Assembly (NCBI RefSeq): GCF_003851545.1
Contig: NZ_BHVX01000001.1
Location: 1 to 64,000, forward strand
Reading direction: 5' to 3'
DNA from: Ralstonia sp. SET104
GTDB lineage: Bacteria; Pseudomonadota; Gammaproteobacteria; Burkholderiales; Burkholderiaceae
DNA: 64,000 bases
This document shows, piece by piece, positions 35,075-45,673 of the stretch (its first letter is position 1; the number at the start of each line of letters is the position of its first letter). The position numbers and the translations under genes were made by a program. The notes below the pieces were generated by a model. It did no database searches. It had not been told where the DNA came from and was given only the letters and a program-made list of their open reading frames with translations.

Positions 35075-36387
35075 ACGTCGGCCTTGAACGGAAAGCGCAG
35101 CACGACGCGCAACCCGCCGCCCTCGCGCGCTTCCAGCGCCAGCGTGGCGTCATGCGCCTGTGCAATCTCCCGGACGATGGCCAGACCCAGGCCGCTACCG
35201 CCAGAGGGCGCCTGCGCCGGACGGTAGAAGCGATCGAGCACACGTTCGCGCTCTTCGGCGGGGATGCCGGGGCCGTTGTCTTCCACCACAAGCTGCGCAC
35301 CACCGCCGGGCGTGTGCCCCGTCGACACATCAACACGGGCACCGCGCGGGCAATAGCTGAGCGCGTTGTCGACAAGATTGACCATCAGGACGCGCAGTGC
35401 ATCGGCATTGCCGATGACGGCCGCAGGCTGCGATTCCACCGCGATCCCCAGATCAATGCCTTTGTGCACAGCCGCCGGAGACAGTTCGGCCACCACGTCG
35501 GCGGCCACGGCATCGAGTGCAACCGATGCACGCTGCGTATCGGCCGCACCCGGCTCTTGGCGCGCGAGCGTCAGCAACTGGCCGACGAGGCGGATCATGC
35601 GCTCCACACCGCGATGCAGATCGGCATGGGCGGCGCGGCGTTCGTCTTCGTCCTCGGCGCGGTCAGCCACCTGCAACTGGAGCTTGAGCGCGGCCAGCGG
35701 CGTGCGCAAAGCGTGCGCGGCATCGGCCACGAACGCGCGCTGGTGCGCAAGCGCGGTGCCCAGACGCGCGAGCAGATCGTTCAACGCATTGGTCAGCGGG
35801 CGAATCTCGTCAGGCAACCCCTGCGTGGGCAACGGCGACAGCGCCGCTGCATCGCGCGCCTGCACCTGCTTGGCTACCGAACCCAGCGGCGCCAGCCCGC
35901 GCCCAACCGCCAGCCACACTATCCAGCCCAGCAGCGGCAGCAGAATCAGCAGCGGCGCCACCGTACGCAGCGCCATGCGCGCCGCCACCTCGTGCCGCGC
36001 GCTATACGGCTGTGCGATCTGCACCACGGCAGGCCCGAACGCGACGCTGTAGATGCGCCACGGGCCCTCCGGCGTATTCGCATCGGAAAAACCCAGCTCC
36101 GCCTGGTCCGGCAGATCGGGCCGCGCGTGCGAGAGATACAGGCTGCGGCCGGTGCCATCCCAGATACGGATCACGACATCATCGTCGCGCGCAATGCCGG
36201 CCAGCGCCGGCGGCGGCGGGTCGATCCACTGGCTTGGCAGCGCAGCGGCCACCTGCTGCATCTGGTAATCGAACAGCGCGTTGGCTTCCTGGCGTGCCTG
36301 CGTGTAGATCAGGCCGGTGGCAATGGCGATGCCTGCCAGCAGGCCGCCGGCCAGCCACCACAGCAGGGTTTTGCGGATGGATTGCAT
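35071..36387 (-). CDS. QseC-like sensor histidine kinase
   Basis: 438 aa with two membrane segments (about 8-30 and 145-170) enclosing a periplasmic domain. A HAMP-like linker precedes the H-box DAAHALRTPLAALKLQL with the phosphorylated His, then N-box NLVDNALSYCPRG and G-boxes EDNGPGIP and GGSGLGLAIV. It resembles QseC/TctE kinases of beta-proteobacteria. The response-regulator gene lies 3 bp upstream on the same strand, so they form an operon. The signal sensed is unknown. Confidence 0.9.
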   Translation of the reverse strand: MQSIRKTLLWWLAGGLLAGIAIATGLIYTQARQEANALFDYQMQQVAAALPSQWIDPPPPALAGIARDDDVVIRIWDGTGRSLYLSHARPDLPDQAELGFSDANTPEGPWRIYSVAFGPAVVQIAQPYSARHEVAARMALRTVAPLLILLPLLGWIVWLAVGRGLAPLGSVAKQVQARDAAALSPLPTQGLPDEIRPLTNALNDLLARLGTALAHQRAFVADAAHALRTPLAALKLQLQVADRAEDEDERRAAHADLHRGVERMIRLVGQLLTLARQEPGAADTQRASVALDAVAADVVAELSPAAVHKGIDLGIAVESQPAAVIGNADALRVLMVNLVDNALSYCPRGARVDVSTGHTPGGGAQLVVEDNGPGIPAEERERVLDRFYRPAQAPSGGSGLGLAIVREIAQAHDATLALEAREGGGLRVVLRFPFKADV

Positions 36388-36390
36388 GGT

Positions 36391-37125
36391 TTATTGGTGC
36401 GCTTCGCCGCCGTCAGGTTCCGCAGGCGACGCGGGCGCCTCACGTGGAATCACATACCCCACGCCGCGGATGTTCTGGATGAAATGGCTGCCGAGTTTCT
36501 TGCGCAGTGCGTGGATGTAGACCTCCACCGTGTTGCTGCCGACTTCCTCATCCCAGCCGTAGAGGTTGTCCTGCAACTGCGCGATCGACCACACCTTGCC
36601 CGGCCGCGCGAGCAGTGCATGCAGCACTGCAAACTCGCGCCCCGACAGCTTGACGGGCAGGCCGGCGCGCAGCACCTCGCGCGTGACGGGGTTGAGCAGC
36701 ACCTCGCCATGGCGCATGAGTGGATCCGCGCGGCCCCCTTGTCGGCGCAATAGCGCGTGCATGCGTGCCGCCAGTTCCTGCAAGTCGAAGGGCTTGACGA
36801 GGTAGTCGTCTGCGCCGGCATTGAGACCTGCCACGCGGTCGGCCACCGCATCGCGCGCGGTCAGGATCAGGATGGGGATGGCGATGCCGCGCTGGCGCAC
36901 CTCGCGCACCACGTCGAGCCCGTCGCGCTTGGGCAAGCCGAGGTCGAGCAGCATGAGGTCGAACATGGAAGCGCCAAGGTCTGCGCCAGCGGCGCCAGGT
37001 GCGGTGACAGCCTGCACGGCGGCCTCACCATCGCGCACCCAGTCAATGGCAAAACCGTCGTGACGCAAGCCCTTGCGCACGCTGTCGCCAATCATCTCGT
37101 CGTCTTCTACGAGCAGTACGCGCAT
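36391..37125 (-). CDS. OmpR-family response regulator (QseB-like)
   Basis: 244 aa. The receiver has EDDEMIGDSV (acidic pocket), phospho-acceptor Asp in MLLDLGLPKRDG, Thr in ILTARD and Lys in DDYLVKPFD. The OmpR winged helix starts at about residue 140 (LSGREFAVLHALLARPGKVW, RKKLGSHFIQNIRGVGYVI). An insertion around residues 40-50 (TAPGAAGADLGASM) lengthens the receiver. Partner of the adjacent kinase. Confidence 0.92.
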   Translation of the reverse strand: MRVLLVEDDEMIGDSVRKGLRHDGFAIDWVRDGEAAVQAVTAPGAAGADLGASMFDLMLLDLGLPKRDGLDVVREVRQRGIAIPILILTARDAVADRVAGLNAGADDYLVKPFDLQELAARMHALLRRQGGRADPLMRHGEVLLNPVTREVLRAGLPVKLSGREFAVLHALLARPGKVWSIAQLQDNLYGWDEEVGSNTVEVYIHALRKKLGSHFIQNIRGVGYVIPREAPASPAEPDGGEAHQ

Positions 37126-37134
37126 GACAAAAGA

Positions 37135-37157
37135 AATGAGCCAGAGAAAGGCTCATT
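37135..37157 (-). promoter_or_regulatory. Leader hairpin just before the qseB-like start
   Basis: AATGAGCC and GGCTCATT form an 8-bp stem with a 7-nt loop. On the minus strand it is followed by TTCTTTTGTC and then the start codon at 37125, with no evident Shine-Dalgarno sequence in between. The layout could act as an attenuator or limit ribosome access. Confidence 0.45.
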
Positions 37158-37275
37158 GTAGAACCGCCGCGCAGACGGCCCCACTGCGCGCAGAAGCCGA
37201 CCAAGATTTGCGACAACGGTATCGCTTTCGCAGAGCTTGCTCGCATAGCCGTGCATGCCAGCGTTGGCGGGCTTC

Positions 37276-37303
37276 ATGCGCTCACCATGCGCTCACCATG
37301 CGC

Positions 37304-37308
<5 letters not shown>
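37276..37308. repeat. 11-bp tandem repeat, three copies
   Basis: ATGCGCTCACC occurs three times in a row, followed by another ATG. It overlaps the stop codon of the response-regulator gene that ends at 37304. Copy-number change would alter only sequence beyond the stop. Confidence 0.85.
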
Positions 37309-38017
<709 letters not shown>

Positions 38018-38023
38018 GGCGGC

Positions 38024-38266
38024 CTACCGATCCGCGCCATCCCACACGGTGAGTGCGTTGAATGCCGCATCGGCCCACGCAGAACAGGTGCCGAGGTATT
38101 CAGCCTTGCAGACCTCGTCCATGGTGAGGAAGTGGTCCAGCGCGTTGGCATGCAGCATGCCAAGGAAGGTGCGCAGCTTTGACAGCTTGTCGAACAGCTC
38201 CGCATGCGCTTCAAGGCGCACGGCGATATAGGCTTCGGGGCGGGAATCGTGGGTGGGATGGGTCAC
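38024..38266 (-). CDS. Small protein behind C4-like RNA, copy 1
   Basis: 80 aa from GTG 38266, with GGAG seven bases upstream. It is soluble and helical: RLEAHAELFDKLSKLRTFLG, LHANALDHFLTMDEVCKAEY, then LGTCSAWADAAFNAL. An identical protein is encoded at 38780-39022 and a related one (RLEAHDALYDKLGKLRTMLS) at 53058-53315. All three follow the same structured RNA. No family name is known to me. The helix pattern recalls small Pseudomonas proteins such as DUF3077, but that is only a resemblance in layout. Confidence 0.75.
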   Translation of the reverse strand: MTHPTHDSRPEAYIAVRLEAHAELFDKLSKLRTFLGMLHANALDHFLTMDEVCKAEYLGTCSAWADAAFNALTVWDGADR

Positions 38267-38310
38267 GCTCGGTCTCCGTTAATTGGAACGATGCGCGCCA
38301 CCCAAAATGA

Positions 38311-38503
38311 GGGGTGGGCGAGCACAGACGAGGTGGAACACCGATGAACACCAGTCGGGGCGGCCAAAGCCGCGCTCGCCCGGCTCGCCCATGAAGGCAA
38401 ACCAGGCCATAGCAGACAGAGGGCAAGTGTCTATGCTCGACTCTTGCCCGGTGTTCACGAGGGTTCCACGCCTCGGCCCCTTTCTCTATGGCACGAAAGG
38501 GAC
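38311..38503 (-). ncRNA. C4-antisense-like structured RNA, copy 1
   Basis: On the minus strand the RNA starts near 38503. GCCAUAG/CUAUGGC close a first domain with hairpin GAGG-CCUC, loop GUGGAAC (38463-38469), and hairpin GGGCAAG-CUUGCCC, loop CGAGCAUAGAC (38429-38439). The second domain is closed by GGGCGAGC/GCUCGCCC. It contains GUUCCAC (38333-38339) and GUCUGUGCUCG (38319-38329), exact or near-exact complements of the two loops. This is the a'/b'-a/b layout of phage P1/P7 C4 RNA. Covariation with copy 3 supports the pairings. Confidence 0.75.
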
Positions 38504-38509
38504 GCGGAG

Positions 38510-38539
38510 AGTCTAGCGATGAATGGCCTGGGTCGCCAA
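38510..38539 (-). promoter_or_regulatory. Promoter of structured RNA copy 1
   Basis: Minus-strand -35 TTGGCG (38534-38539) and -10 TAGACT (38510-38515) are 18 bp apart, placing the start site at the 5' edge of the structured RNA. The same arrangement recurs at the other two copies. Confidence 0.6.
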
Positions 38540-38773
38540 GGCAATCCAGAGAAAGTGACAATTATGGCAGAGGGGGATGGGGTGGCCTGCGGGCGGCTCC
38601 GCCCGGCCCCGCTTGCCTTTATCGTGATCAGGCGAGACGACCTGCACGGCGGCTTGCGCCTGCGCGAGGTTATCGACCCATTGCACATGATGGCCGCTGC
38701 CATATAGCGCTTGCGATAGCTGTTGGGCTGCTGCTGCGTCGGCTTCAACCAACAAGATTCGATTGCCAGCCAT
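38513..38773 (-). pseudogene. Truncated duplicate of the atypical response regulator
   Basis: The first 49 codons (MAGNRILLVEADAAAAQQLS to VVSPD) repeat the gene at 37304-38017 with one or two changes. At about 38630 the frame passes the duplication joint and continues into unrelated sequence (HDKGKRGRAEPP...) until a stop at 38513. The product would be half a receiver domain and no DNA-binding domain. Confidence 0.85.
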
Positions 38774-38779
38774 GGCGGC

Positions 38780-39022
38780 CTACCGATCCGCGCCGTCCCA
38801 CACGGTGAGCGCGTTGAATGCCGCATCGGCCCACGCAGAACAGGTGCCGAGGTATTCAGCTTTGCAGACCTCGTCCATGGTGAGGAAGTGGTCCAGCGCG
38901 TTGGCATGCAGCATGCCAAGGAAGGTGCGCAGCTTTGACAGCTTGTCGAACAGCTCCGCATGCGCTTCAAGGCGCACGGCGATATAGGCTTCGGGGCGGG
39001 AATCGTGGGTGGGATGGGTCAC
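38780..39022 (-). CDS. Small protein behind C4-like RNA, copy 2
   Basis: 80 aa, identical to copy 1 despite several silent or non-coding changes in the duplicated DNA (for example GTGAGTGCG against GTGAGCGCG), which hints at selection on the protein or a recent duplication. GTG start at 39022 with GGAG upstream. It is followed by the truncated response regulator in place of an intact one. Confidence 0.75.
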   Translation of the reverse strand: MTHPTHDSRPEAYIAVRLEAHAELFDKLSKLRTFLGMLHANALDHFLTMDEVCKAEYLGTCSAWADAAFNALTVWDGADR

Positions 39023-39066
39023 GCTCGGTCTCCGTTAATTGGAACGATGCGCGCCACCCAAAATGA

Positions 39067-39258
39067 GGGTGGGCGAGCACAGACGAGGTGGAACACCGAC
39101 ACATACCAATCGGGGCGGCCAAAGCCGCGCTCGCCCGGCTCGCCCATGAAGGCAAACCAGGCCATAGCAGACAGAGGGCAAGTGTCTATGCTCGACTCTT
39201 GCCCGGTACGTGCGAGGGTTCCACGCCTCGGCCCCTTTCTCTATGGCACGAAAGGGAC
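39067..39258 (-). ncRNA. C4-antisense-like structured RNA, copy 2
   Basis: Same fold and same loop/target sequences as copy 1, with small changes confined mostly to the hairpin between them (CCGACACATACCAATCGG here). Promoter TTGGCG (39289-39294), 18 bp, TAGACT (39265-39270) on the minus strand. Confidence 0.75.
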
Positions 39259-39413
39259 GCGGAGAGTCTAGCGATGAATGGCCTGGGTCGCCAAGGCAAT
39301 CCAGAGAAAGTGACAATTATGGCAGAGGGGGATGGGGTGGCCTGCGGGCGGTTGCGCCCGGCCCCGCTTGCCTTTATCGTGACGCGATTGTACCCACCGA
39401 CACCCGCGCCCAG

Positions 39414-40259
39414 ATGAGCGCCCAGCAAGCCACTTCCTCCGCCGCATCCGATTCACCGGCCGACCTGCGCGAGCGCATCCGCGCCGCGCGCCCGTCGCTC
39501 TCTCCGGCCGAACGCCAGGTGGCCGACTGGGTGCTGCGCCAGCCAGGCACCGTGCTGAGTCTGCCGGTGGCGGCCATCGCACGTGAAGCCGGGGTCAGCC
39601 AGCCCACGGTCATCCGCTTCTGCCGCTCAATGGGCTGCCATGGCCTGTCAGATTTTAAGCTGCGGCTGGCGCAAGGCAACGTGGCCCGCGATACGGCACC
39701 CGCCCATGCACACGCCCATGCGGCACCTCCCTCGGGCACACGCGTGTTGCAGAACGCCATCGACGCGCTCACCGCGCTGCAAGACCGCTTCGACCCGCGC
39801 GCGCTCGACGCGGCCGTCGCGCTGGTTGACAGCGCCCACCGCATTGACCTGTACGGTTTCGGTAGCTCCGGCGTGGTCGCGGCGGACGCCCAGACGAAGT
39901 TCTTCCGCTACGGCATTCCCGCGAATGCGTATAGCGATCCGTATCTCGTGTCGATGTCGTTGAACGTGCTGCAGGCGGGCGACGTGGTGATCGCCATTTC
40001 CAAATCGGGCGCGTTGCCCGAACTGCAGACGGCCGTGGAACGCGTGCGCGAACTGGGTGTGCGCGTGATTGCCGTAACGGCACCCGACAGCCCGCTGGCC
40101 GCGCTGGCCGATGTCGTGTTGCCCGCTGGCGTGGACGATGCCGTGGCCGACCGCTCGATGGTCGCGCGGCTATTGCACCTGGCGCTGCTCGATGCGCTGG
40201 TGCTGGAAGTGGCGCTGCGCAAGGGCAGCGCCGTCCAGCACGCCGATCAACCTGAGTAA
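39414..40259 (+). CDS. hexR: HexR, RpiR-family repressor of central carbon metabolism
   Basis: 281 aa from ATG 39414. N-terminal RpiR helix-turn-helix (SLSPAERQVADWVLRQPG, then IAREAGVSQPTVIRFCRSMG) and a C-terminal SIS sugar-phosphate-binding domain (LYGFGSSGVVAADAQTKFFR, AISKSGALPELQTA). HexR proteins bind KDPG, which releases them from TGTARTWWWAYTACA sites. Two such sites lie between zwf and edd in this window. Convergent with glk, 7 bp apart. Confidence 0.92.
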   Translation: MSAQQATSSAASDSPADLRERIRAARPSLSPAERQVADWVLRQPGTVLSLPVAAIAREAGVSQPTVIRFCRSMGCHGLSDFKLRLAQGNVARDTAPAHAHAHAAPPSGTRVLQNAIDALTALQDRFDPRALDAAVALVDSAHRIDLYGFGSSGVVAADAQTKFFRYGIPANAYSDPYLVSMSLNVLQAGDVVIAISKSGALPELQTAVERVRELGVRVIAVTAPDSPLAALADVVLPAGVDDAVADRSMVARLLHLALLDALVLEVALRKGSAVQHADQPE

Positions 40260-40266
40260 AGCCGAG

Positions 40267-41322
40267 TCAGTGCCCCTGCGCCACCGCGTGGTCCATGGCG
40301 GCACACAACCCGATCAGCGCCGGGTACGGCGAGCGAATCACGTACACCGGCATTGACGCCACGTAGGCCGAGAAACGGCCCTTGTCTTCAAAGCGCCGCC
40401 GGAACGGTGAGTTGGCAAACGCCGGCCCCAGGCGCGGCACGATGCCGCCACCGATGTACACGCCACCGCGCGCACCCAGCGTGACCGCCAGATTGGCCGC
40501 AATCGTGCCCAGAAACGCGCAGAACGTATCGACGGCGTAGCGGCAGCGCGCGTGGTCGCCAGCGGCGTCTTCCATCTCGCCGAGTGCGATGGCGGTGATG
40601 TCAGCCGCGCGGCGCAGCGTGGGGCCTTGCTGCCAGAGATCAAAGCATGCGCCCAGCGCCTCGTAGATCAACTCCAGGCCCATGCCCGAAATCAGCCGCT
40701 CGGCCGACACGTGGCCAAAGCGCTCGCGCGCAAAACGCCAGATGACGGCTTCCTCGTCGTTCATTGGCGGAAAGGCAACATGACCGCCCTCGCCAGCCAC
40801 GGCGATGAAACGGCCGTTCGGCGTCGGCAGCAATGACGCCACGCCCAACCCCGTGCCAGCGCCAAGCAGTGCGCGCGGTGCATCGGCCAGGCTGGTGCCG
40901 CCGCCCACCTGCTCCAGCTCTTGCGCCGGCAGATATGGCAGCGCATGCGCCAGCGCCGCAAAATCGTTGAGCACGACAAGCGTGTCGAAGCCCAGCGATT
41001 GCCGCATCGCTTCAATGGAAAATGCCCAGTCACGATTGGTCATGCGGATCTGGTCGCCCAGCACCGGGTTGGCGATACCGATTGCACCGTGGCGCACGCC
41101 GGCCGCCGCAATCTCGGGCGGCAGCGATGCCAGATACGCGCGCATCGCCGCTTCCAGCGATGGGTAGTCGTCGCCCGCCAGCACGCCGATGTGGGCCAGG
41201 CGCATCGGCGCCATCTCCAGCGCAAAACGCGCATTGGTGCCGCCCACGTCGGCCACCAGCCGCGGATAGGCCGTCACATCGGCCACGGGGCCCGCGCCCA
41301 CTTCATGCAGTCCAATAGACAT
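40267..41322 (-). CDS. glk: Glucokinase
   Basis: 351 aa. ATP-binding ADVGGTNARFAL at about residue 25, catalytic Asp in VLNDFAALAHALPYL, GAGTGLGVASLL, GEGGHVAFPP and a C-terminal GVYIGGGIVPRLG are the bacterial glucokinase motifs. Phosphorylates cytosolic glucose. Its start lies 20 bp inside the pgl gene, so it is coupled to pgl in a zwf-pgl-glk operon. In some Burkholderiales glk is fused to an RpiR/HexR domain; here hexR is a separate neighbouring gene. Confidence 0.95.
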   Translation of the reverse strand: MSIGLHEVGAGPVADVTAYPRLVADVGGTNARFALEMAPMRLAHIGVLAGDDYPSLEAAMRAYLASLPPEIAAAGVRHGAIGIANPVLGDQIRMTNRDWAFSIEAMRQSLGFDTLVVLNDFAALAHALPYLPAQELEQVGGGTSLADAPRALLGAGTGLGVASLLPTPNGRFIAVAGEGGHVAFPPMNDEEAVIWRFARERFGHVSAERLISGMGLELIYEALGACFDLWQQGPTLRRAADITAIALGEMEDAAGDHARCRYAVDTFCAFLGTIAANLAVTLGARGGVYIGGGIVPRLGPAFANSPFRRRFEDKGRFSAYVASMPVYVIRSPYPALIGLCAAMDHAVAQGH

Positions 41323-42007
41323 CGAGCGGCACCTCCCGCTGATGAATGACGTAGCTCACCGGCAGCGCGTGCTGTGCCACGCCGTGCGCGGCCTGCTCGA
41401 ACACGCTGCGCTTGAGCGGCCCCGTGATGAACAGGAACAGCCGCCGCGCCGCACACAGCGCAGACAGGTTCAGGCTGATACGCCGATGCGGTGCCGCGCC
41501 GGGGCGTACCGGCAGATAGGCCGGCGCATGCGCGCGATCGACGCCATCACCCAGTTCAACCGCGTCGGGAAACAACGAGGCTGTATGCCCATCGTCGCCC
41601 ATGCCGAGAATCACTACGTCAGGTTGCTGAAACGGATCATTGGCAGTTGCCACGCATGCATCCACGTCAACCGATTCGCCATGCACGTGCGGCGGCAACA
41701 CCAACGGAAAGAAGCGCGCAACGGCCGCCGCATCCCGCAGCAGATGTTCGCGCACCAGGCGTGCGTTGCTGTCGGCATGTTCGGGCGGCACGGCCCGCTC
41801 GTCGACCAGGGTGATCGACACATCGGCCCAGCGCAGCGGCAACACGCGCAGCGCGGCAAACAGCGCGATGGGCGAACGCCCGCCCGAAACCGCCAGGCAT
41901 GCGCTGCCCTGCTCGTTGATCACGTGCGTGAGCGTGCTGGCGATTGATTCTGCCAACGCCTGCACTTGGGCCGTTGCATCTGGAACTGCGTGCCAGCGCA
42001 TCGCCAT
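41303..42007 (-). CDS. pgl: 6-phosphogluconolactonase
   Basis: 234 aa from ATG 42007. LAVSGGRSPIALFAAL, TLVDERAVPPEHADSNARLV, and ILGMGDDGHTASLFPDA are the signatures of the DevB-type enzyme, which opens 6-phosphogluconolactone. The start overlaps the zwf stop (TAATG) and the end overlaps glk by 20 bp, so the three genes form one tightly coupled transcript. Confidence 0.95.
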   Translation of the reverse strand: MAMRWHAVPDATAQVQALAESIASTLTHVINEQGSACLAVSGGRSPIALFAALRVLPLRWADVSITLVDERAVPPEHADSNARLVREHLLRDAAAVARFFPLVLPPHVHGESVDVDACVATANDPFQQPDVVILGMGDDGHTASLFPDAVELGDGVDRAHAPAYLPVRPGAAPHRRISLNLSALCAARRLFLFITGPLKRSVFEQAAHGVAQHALPVSYVIHQREVPLDVYWTA

Positions 42008-43476
42008 TACATCTCCTCGTGCCAGGCGGCGTTGTCGCGCGAGAGCAGCGCGCTCGATGCCGCCGGGCCCCAACTGCCCGCCGTATAGCCCTTGGGCGGA
42101 ATGCGCGCCTCGTTCCACGCCTCGATGATGGGCTCGACCCAGCGCCAGGCTTCGGCCTGCTCATCGCGGCGCACAAACAAACCGAGCTTGCCGTTAACGG
42201 CGTCCATCAGCAGGCGTTCGTACGCACCCGCGTGGCGCACGCCACCGTGGTCGGTAAAGTCCAGGTCCAGCGTAGAAGGCTGCAAACCCAGCGCCGCGCC
42301 CGGCGCCTTGGTCAGGAACTGCAGGCGGATGCTTTCTTCCGGCTGCAGGCGAATGACGAGACGGTTCTCCGGAAACTGAATGAGCGGCTTGGGAAACAGC
42401 GCGTGCGGCACGTCGTGGAATCGCACCACGATCTCCGCCAGCCGCTGCGGCATGCGCTTGCCGGTGCGCAGGTAGAACGGCACACCCGCCCAGCGCCAGT
42501 TGGCGATCTCCGCCTTGATGGCGACGAACGTTTCAGTACGGCTGTCCGGCGGAATGCCCTGCTCATGCAAGTAGCCCTGCACCGGCTGCCCGGCGATGGC
42601 GCCTTCCAGATACTGGCCGCGCACCGTCTTCTCGGGCACTTCCTGCAGCGGGATCGGCTTGAGCGCCTTGAGAATCTTCAGCTTCTCGTCGCGGATGGCG
42701 TCTTGCGACAGGCTCGACGGCGGCTCCATTGCCACGATGCACAGCAGTTGCAGCAGGTGGTTCTGCACCATGTCGCGCAGCGCGCCAACACCGTCGTAGA
42801 AATCGCCGCGCTTTTCCACGCCAAGCTGCTCGGCAATGGTGATCTGCACGTCTTTGATCCACTCACGGCGCCACAGCGGCTCGAACAGCGCGTTGCCAAA
42901 GCGGATTGCCATCAGGTTCTGCACCGACTCTTTGCCGAGGTAGTGGTCGATGCGATAGATCTGGTCTTCGGCAAAGAACTCGGCCACGGCAGAGTTGATG
43001 CGCTCGTTTGATGCCAGATCCGTGCCCAGCGGCTTTTCCAGCACCAGCCGCACGTTGGGCGTGTTCAGGCCAACGCGGGCAAGCTGCGCGCAGATATCGA
43101 TGAAGAAGCCGGGGGCGGTCGCGAGGTAGCAGACCGTTACGGGGGCGCGATCCTCGCCCAGCGCGGTAGCCAGCGCATCGAACTGCTCAGGTTTGCGGGC
43201 ATCAACCTGCTGATAGACGATGCGCTCGGCAAACGAGGCCCAGGCGTCGTCAGAGACAGGCGCGCCGGAGTACAGGCGCATGGTCGGACGCGTTTCGCGC
43301 TCAAGCAGGGCGAGGTAGCCCGCGGTCTCCAGCGGCTGCGTGCCGATGGCGAAGATCCGCCCGCGCGGGTGCAGTTCGCCGCCCTGGTGCGCATCGAACA
43401 AGGCCGGAATCAGCTTGCGGCGGGCAAGATCGCCCGTACCGCCGAACAACACCATGTCGAATGCGGGCACCGACAT
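42007..43476 (-). CDS. zwf: Glucose-6-phosphate dehydrogenase
   Basis: 489 aa from ATG 43476, chosen because AGGAG sits 7 bp before it; ATG 43500 is also open. GGTGDLARRKLIPAL binds NADP; RIDHYLGKE is the glucose-6-phosphate signature with catalytic His and Lys. Length equals that of E. coli Zwf. It opens the oxidative branch to 6-phosphogluconate, feeding edd across the divergent HexR-controlled promoter region. Confidence 0.96.
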   Translation of the reverse strand: MSVPAFDMVLFGGTGDLARRKLIPALFDAHQGGELHPRGRIFAIGTQPLETAGYLALLERETRPTMRLYSGAPVSDDAWASFAERIVYQQVDARKPEQFDALATALGEDRAPVTVCYLATAPGFFIDICAQLARVGLNTPNVRLVLEKPLGTDLASNERINSAVAEFFAEDQIYRIDHYLGKESVQNLMAIRFGNALFEPLWRREWIKDVQITIAEQLGVEKRGDFYDGVGALRDMVQNHLLQLLCIVAMEPPSSLSQDAIRDEKLKILKALKPIPLQEVPEKTVRGQYLEGAIAGQPVQGYLHEQGIPPDSRTETFVAIKAEIANWRWAGVPFYLRTGKRMPQRLAEIVVRFHDVPHALFPKPLIQFPENRLVIRLQPEESIRLQFLTKAPGAALGLQPSTLDLDFTDHGGVRHAGAYERLLMDAVNGKLGLFVRRDEQAEAWRWVEPIIEAWNEARIPPKGYTAGSWGPAASSALLSRDNAAWHEEM

Positions 43477-43553
43477 CGTCATCTCCTGTGTGTGAGCCAT
43501 CGATTAGGCTAGCCTAGCTGACTAGCAGGACAACACGTGTTTTAAGCTCATTT

Positions 43554-43568
43554 TGTAGTATTACTACA
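43554..43568. promoter_or_regulatory. HexR operator 1 (zwf side)
   Basis: TGTAGTATTACTACA is a perfect palindrome and an exact match to the HexR consensus TGTARTWWWAYTACA. It lies 78 bp before the zwf start. Confidence 0.88.
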
Positions 43569-43740
43569 TCGCAGGCAAGGTGTTCGTGAGCCTGCCAAGG
43601 CAAGCGTGTTTGGCGCGCCTTTTGTCGCAGGTCCGGCCATTGGTGCGTCTTCTGGCACGCAATTCGCGTGCTCGACGGTGCTATCGGCGTTGCACCCGAT
43701 TCGACACCTGTGGAAAACCCTGCACCATTTCCGGCTCGTT

Positions 43741-43755
43741 TGTAGGAAAATTACA
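43741..43755. promoter_or_regulatory. HexR operator 2 (edd side)
   Basis: TGTAGGAAAATTACA differs from the HexR consensus at one position (G for T at position 6). It lies 41 bp before the edd start, suitable for repression of edd. Confidence 0.75.
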
Positions 43756-43796
43756 GCATTCCGTCCCGCCCGGACTTACCCCCCAGGAGAACCCGC

Positions 43797-45626
<1,830 letters not shown>

Positions 45627-45635
45627 GCTGACGGC

Positions 45636-45673
45636 AACGCGGCCAGCCCGACGCCGGGGCCGGCCGCGTTTTT
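45636..45673 (+). terminator. Rho-independent terminator after edd
   Basis: AACGCGGCC pairs with GGCCGCGTT and is followed by further T. It touches the last codons of the convergent yceH gene. Confidence 0.85.

Larger units (their letters stand above)
38627..39382. repeat. Tandem duplication, copy B
   Basis: Second copy of the 756-bp unit. The joint to copy A lies at about 38627-38630 (common sequence GCTTGCCTTTATCGTGA), and the right edge is 31 bp before the hexR start. Confidence 0.92.
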
